Source of the DNA: Planctomycetaceae bacterium
GTDB lineage: Bacteria > Planctomycetota > Planctomycetia > Planctomycetales > Planctomycetaceae
Reading direction: 5' to 3'
NCBI GenBank assembly: GCA_002722955.1
Contig: PBMZ01000067.1
Location: forward strand, 1-64,000
DNA length: 64,000 nt
The notes below the pieces were generated by a model. That model made no database searches. It was given only the letters and a program-made list of their open reading frames with translations, and was not told the origin of the DNA. Position numbers and translations under genes: made by a program. Of the stretch, positions 62,875-64,000 are shown one piece after another. How positions within the stretch are numbered: position 1 is the stretch's first letter; each line of letters begins with the position of its first letter.

Positions 62875-63561
62875 ATGTACGGATTTACGCAAACCACATT
62901 TCGCTGCGTCACACTCGTAGCGACCGTATTCGCGGTTACCACGGGATTCGCCGAAGAGCTAAGTGACGGAATCGATCCCTTTGTCGACAACTCCGAAGCC
63001 AAGAAACTCATGACTGGCTTTGGGGAGTTCAATTTTGATCGCACGAAAGAGGTTAAGGTCAGCCAAGACCAAGCGCAAAATCCGTTCCTCGTCTCTCCAC
63101 TTAAAGTTACCGAGAAGAAACCCGACAAGAACGTCAACCAACGAGTCTCAGGTCCATTTCGTCTCGACCTCCGCAGCCAAGACAAGTTTCGGGTGGAAAT
63201 GGCGATCTCGAATCATGCCGATAAGTCTTGTACTTACTTCTATGGTGAAGGAACCTGGAGCCTGCGAGGACGATTGCTCGTGTTGACTTACATCTTGCAT
63301 GACAATGTTGATCGGATGGCGTTTTTCATCGAGAAGATTTCCGAGTCCAAATTCGTCGTCAAAGGAATCGACGACTCGTTCGCCTTCAATGAAGACGGCA
63401 AGGGCGCGCTTGAAAAAACAGAGAAGCCCAAACCACTTTCAATCCCTAAAGGTTTTTCGTTGGAGATCGACGAAGACAACTTTGGCCCCGTACAACAAGA
63501 CGTCGCCAAGTACTATCGCACTCAAATGAACGCAAAGATTGAGCTGACCAACGAAAAGTAA
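62875..63561 (+). CDS. Secreted hypothetical protein
   Basis: About 228 residues from the ATG at 62875, with GGAGAG upstream and a signal peptide ('CVTLVATVFAVTTGFAEE'); the upstream track start lacks these. The mature part is beta-rich ('GTWSLRGRLLVLTYILHDNV', 'FRVEMAISNHADKSCTYF') with charged tails, resembling a small lipocalin-like domain used in planctomycete hypothetical proteins. No family assigned. It lies between the duplicated-segment pseudogene and the partial gene at the window end. Confidence 0.6.
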   Translation: MYGFTQTTFRCVTLVATVFAVTTGFAEELSDGIDPFVDNSEAKKLMTGFGEFNFDRTKEVKVSQDQAQNPFLVSPLKVTEKKPDKNVNQRVSGPFRLDLRSQDKFRVEMAISNHADKSCTYFYGEGTWSLRGRLLVLTYILHDNVDRMAFFIEKISESKFVVKGIDDSFAFNEDGKGALEKTEKPKPLSIPKGFSLEIDEDNFGPVQQDVAKYYRTQMNAKIELTNEK

Positions 63562-63629
63562 CCTCGGCTGACGGATCGATTTCGGCACTACTCTGAAATC
63601 GGCAAGCCGGAGTCAATGTTGGAGACCAC

Positions 63630-64000
63630 ATGGGATTATTCAGTCGACTGTTCGGCAACAAGAGTTCGCTGGATGAACGTCCCGATAGGATTTGGAAAAC
63701 TCAGCGCGCAAAGTGGCATGGGATTCATCAAGAGTTTGAGCGTCGCTGCGAAGAAGGTTCGGCAGCCGTTGCTCTGATTTCTCACTTTGAGGATTCACTC
63801 AGCTTGATCAACACGATTGTCGAGGACACGAGTGCTGGTGTGCCTACTTTTGCATCATTGGCTGACGGGTTGACTGACCACTTCACCGAGGATTGGAAAC
63901 TTGATCTGAGTGCCGTTGTCGACATCATCGTTGTGGAACGTCATCCCACTCGCTCGGTCGACTTGAAGGTATTGAATGTGGCGAGCGAATTGCCTTGCCA
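63630..64000 (+). CDS. Hypothetical protein, 3' end beyond window
   Basis: The reading frame is open from the ATG at 63630 (GGAGACC upstream) to the window end, about 123 codons; it is missing from the track because it has no stop in the window. The start 'MGLFSRLFGNKSSLDERPDR' is followed by a helical 'IHQEFERRCEEGSAAVALIS' and 'DSLSLINTIVEDTSAGVPTF'. I do not recognise the family. No signal peptide. It follows the previous gene by about 70 bases and may be its operon mate. Confidence 0.6.
   Translation, partial: MGLFSRLFGNKSSLDERPDRIWKTQRAKWHGIHQEFERRCEEGSAAVALISHFEDSLSLINTIVEDTSAGVPTFASLADGLTDHFTEDWKLDLSAVVDIIVVERHPTRSVDLKVLNVASELPC

Noticed and set aside
1-64000. CRISPR array
   Set aside because: No regularly spaced direct repeats were found; the repeats seen are dispersed palindromes with variable loops.
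1-64000. tRNA or rRNA genes
   Set aside because: I saw no cloverleaf-consistent sequence with a GTTCRANNC-type T-loop and anticodon in place, and no rRNA-like stretch.

Overview
The window looks like a chromosomal segment of a planctomycete, probably a free-living marine or soil member of the Pirellulales or a relative. The evidence is two very large PVC-type proteins combining a beta-propeller, HEAT repeats and a C-terminal CxxCH haem site, a Tat-motif Gfo/Idh/MocA oxidoreductase, a secreted sulfatase, a serine/threonine kinase with a DWG motif and an extracytoplasmic beta-helix, HemQ, a giant cadherin/PKD surface protein with a 'LEQRILLS' N-terminal motif, and many palindromic intergenic repeats. 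GC content is moderate (about half) and genes lie on both strands in short operons. There are no rRNA genes, convincing tRNAs, CRISPR arrays or intact insertion sequences.

Layout. 1-5.2 kb: cyclase-family hydrolase, a GT39-like membrane protein, a frameshifted hypothetical gene and a hypothetical gene. 5.2-15.1 kb: a catabolic-type island with two PVC haem-binding proteins around a Gfo/Idh/MocA oxidoreductase, followed by a secreted esterase; the second haem protein is split by an in-frame TGA. 15.1-23.5 kb: ankyrin-repeat protein, a small membrane-protein gene split by TAG, a secreted hypothetical protein, and a polymorphic toxin/immunity pair (surface protein with a C-terminal WHH nuclease plus a SUKH immunity protein). 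23.8-27.4 kb: acyltransferase and two fatty acid desaturases. 28-32.4 kb: NTF2-like protein, beta-hydroxyacid dehydrogenase, a nested palindromic repeat cluster, dapA, and a GspE-like ATPase with lost Walker residues. 32.4-44.4 kb: two membrane proteins in an apparent operon with MoxR, a PolB-like exonuclease, PQQ propeller protein, LigD-like phosphoesterase coupled to an M50 protease, the Ser/Thr kinase operon, and hemQ. 44.5-51 kb: secreted hypothetical, SGNH hydrolase, ruvX with a small partner, VanZ-like protein, pilT, hisF. 51-53.1 kb: a collapsed histidine kinase and an MNT/HEPN pair whose MNT gene is broken. 53.2-64 kb: FAH-family enzyme, threonine aldolase, sulfatase, VOC protein, an OPA-like MFS transporter with a cytidylyltransferase-like enzyme and a MetE-like protein, a gene broken by a 13-bp tandem duplication, and two hypotheticals, the last running off the window.

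Two themes stand out. First, at least six genes carry distinct inactivating lesions (in-frame stops, single-base frameshifts, an internal deletion, a 13-bp duplication), which suggests active gene decay or, for the point lesions, assembly errors. Second, nearly every larger intergenic gap holds a palindromic repeat belonging to one of several families that recur in the window, some of them nested. The most interesting functional system is the surface-anchored WHH-nuclease toxin with its SUKH immunity gene at 19.6-23.5 kb. All functional calls come from reading the sequence; no database search was run.
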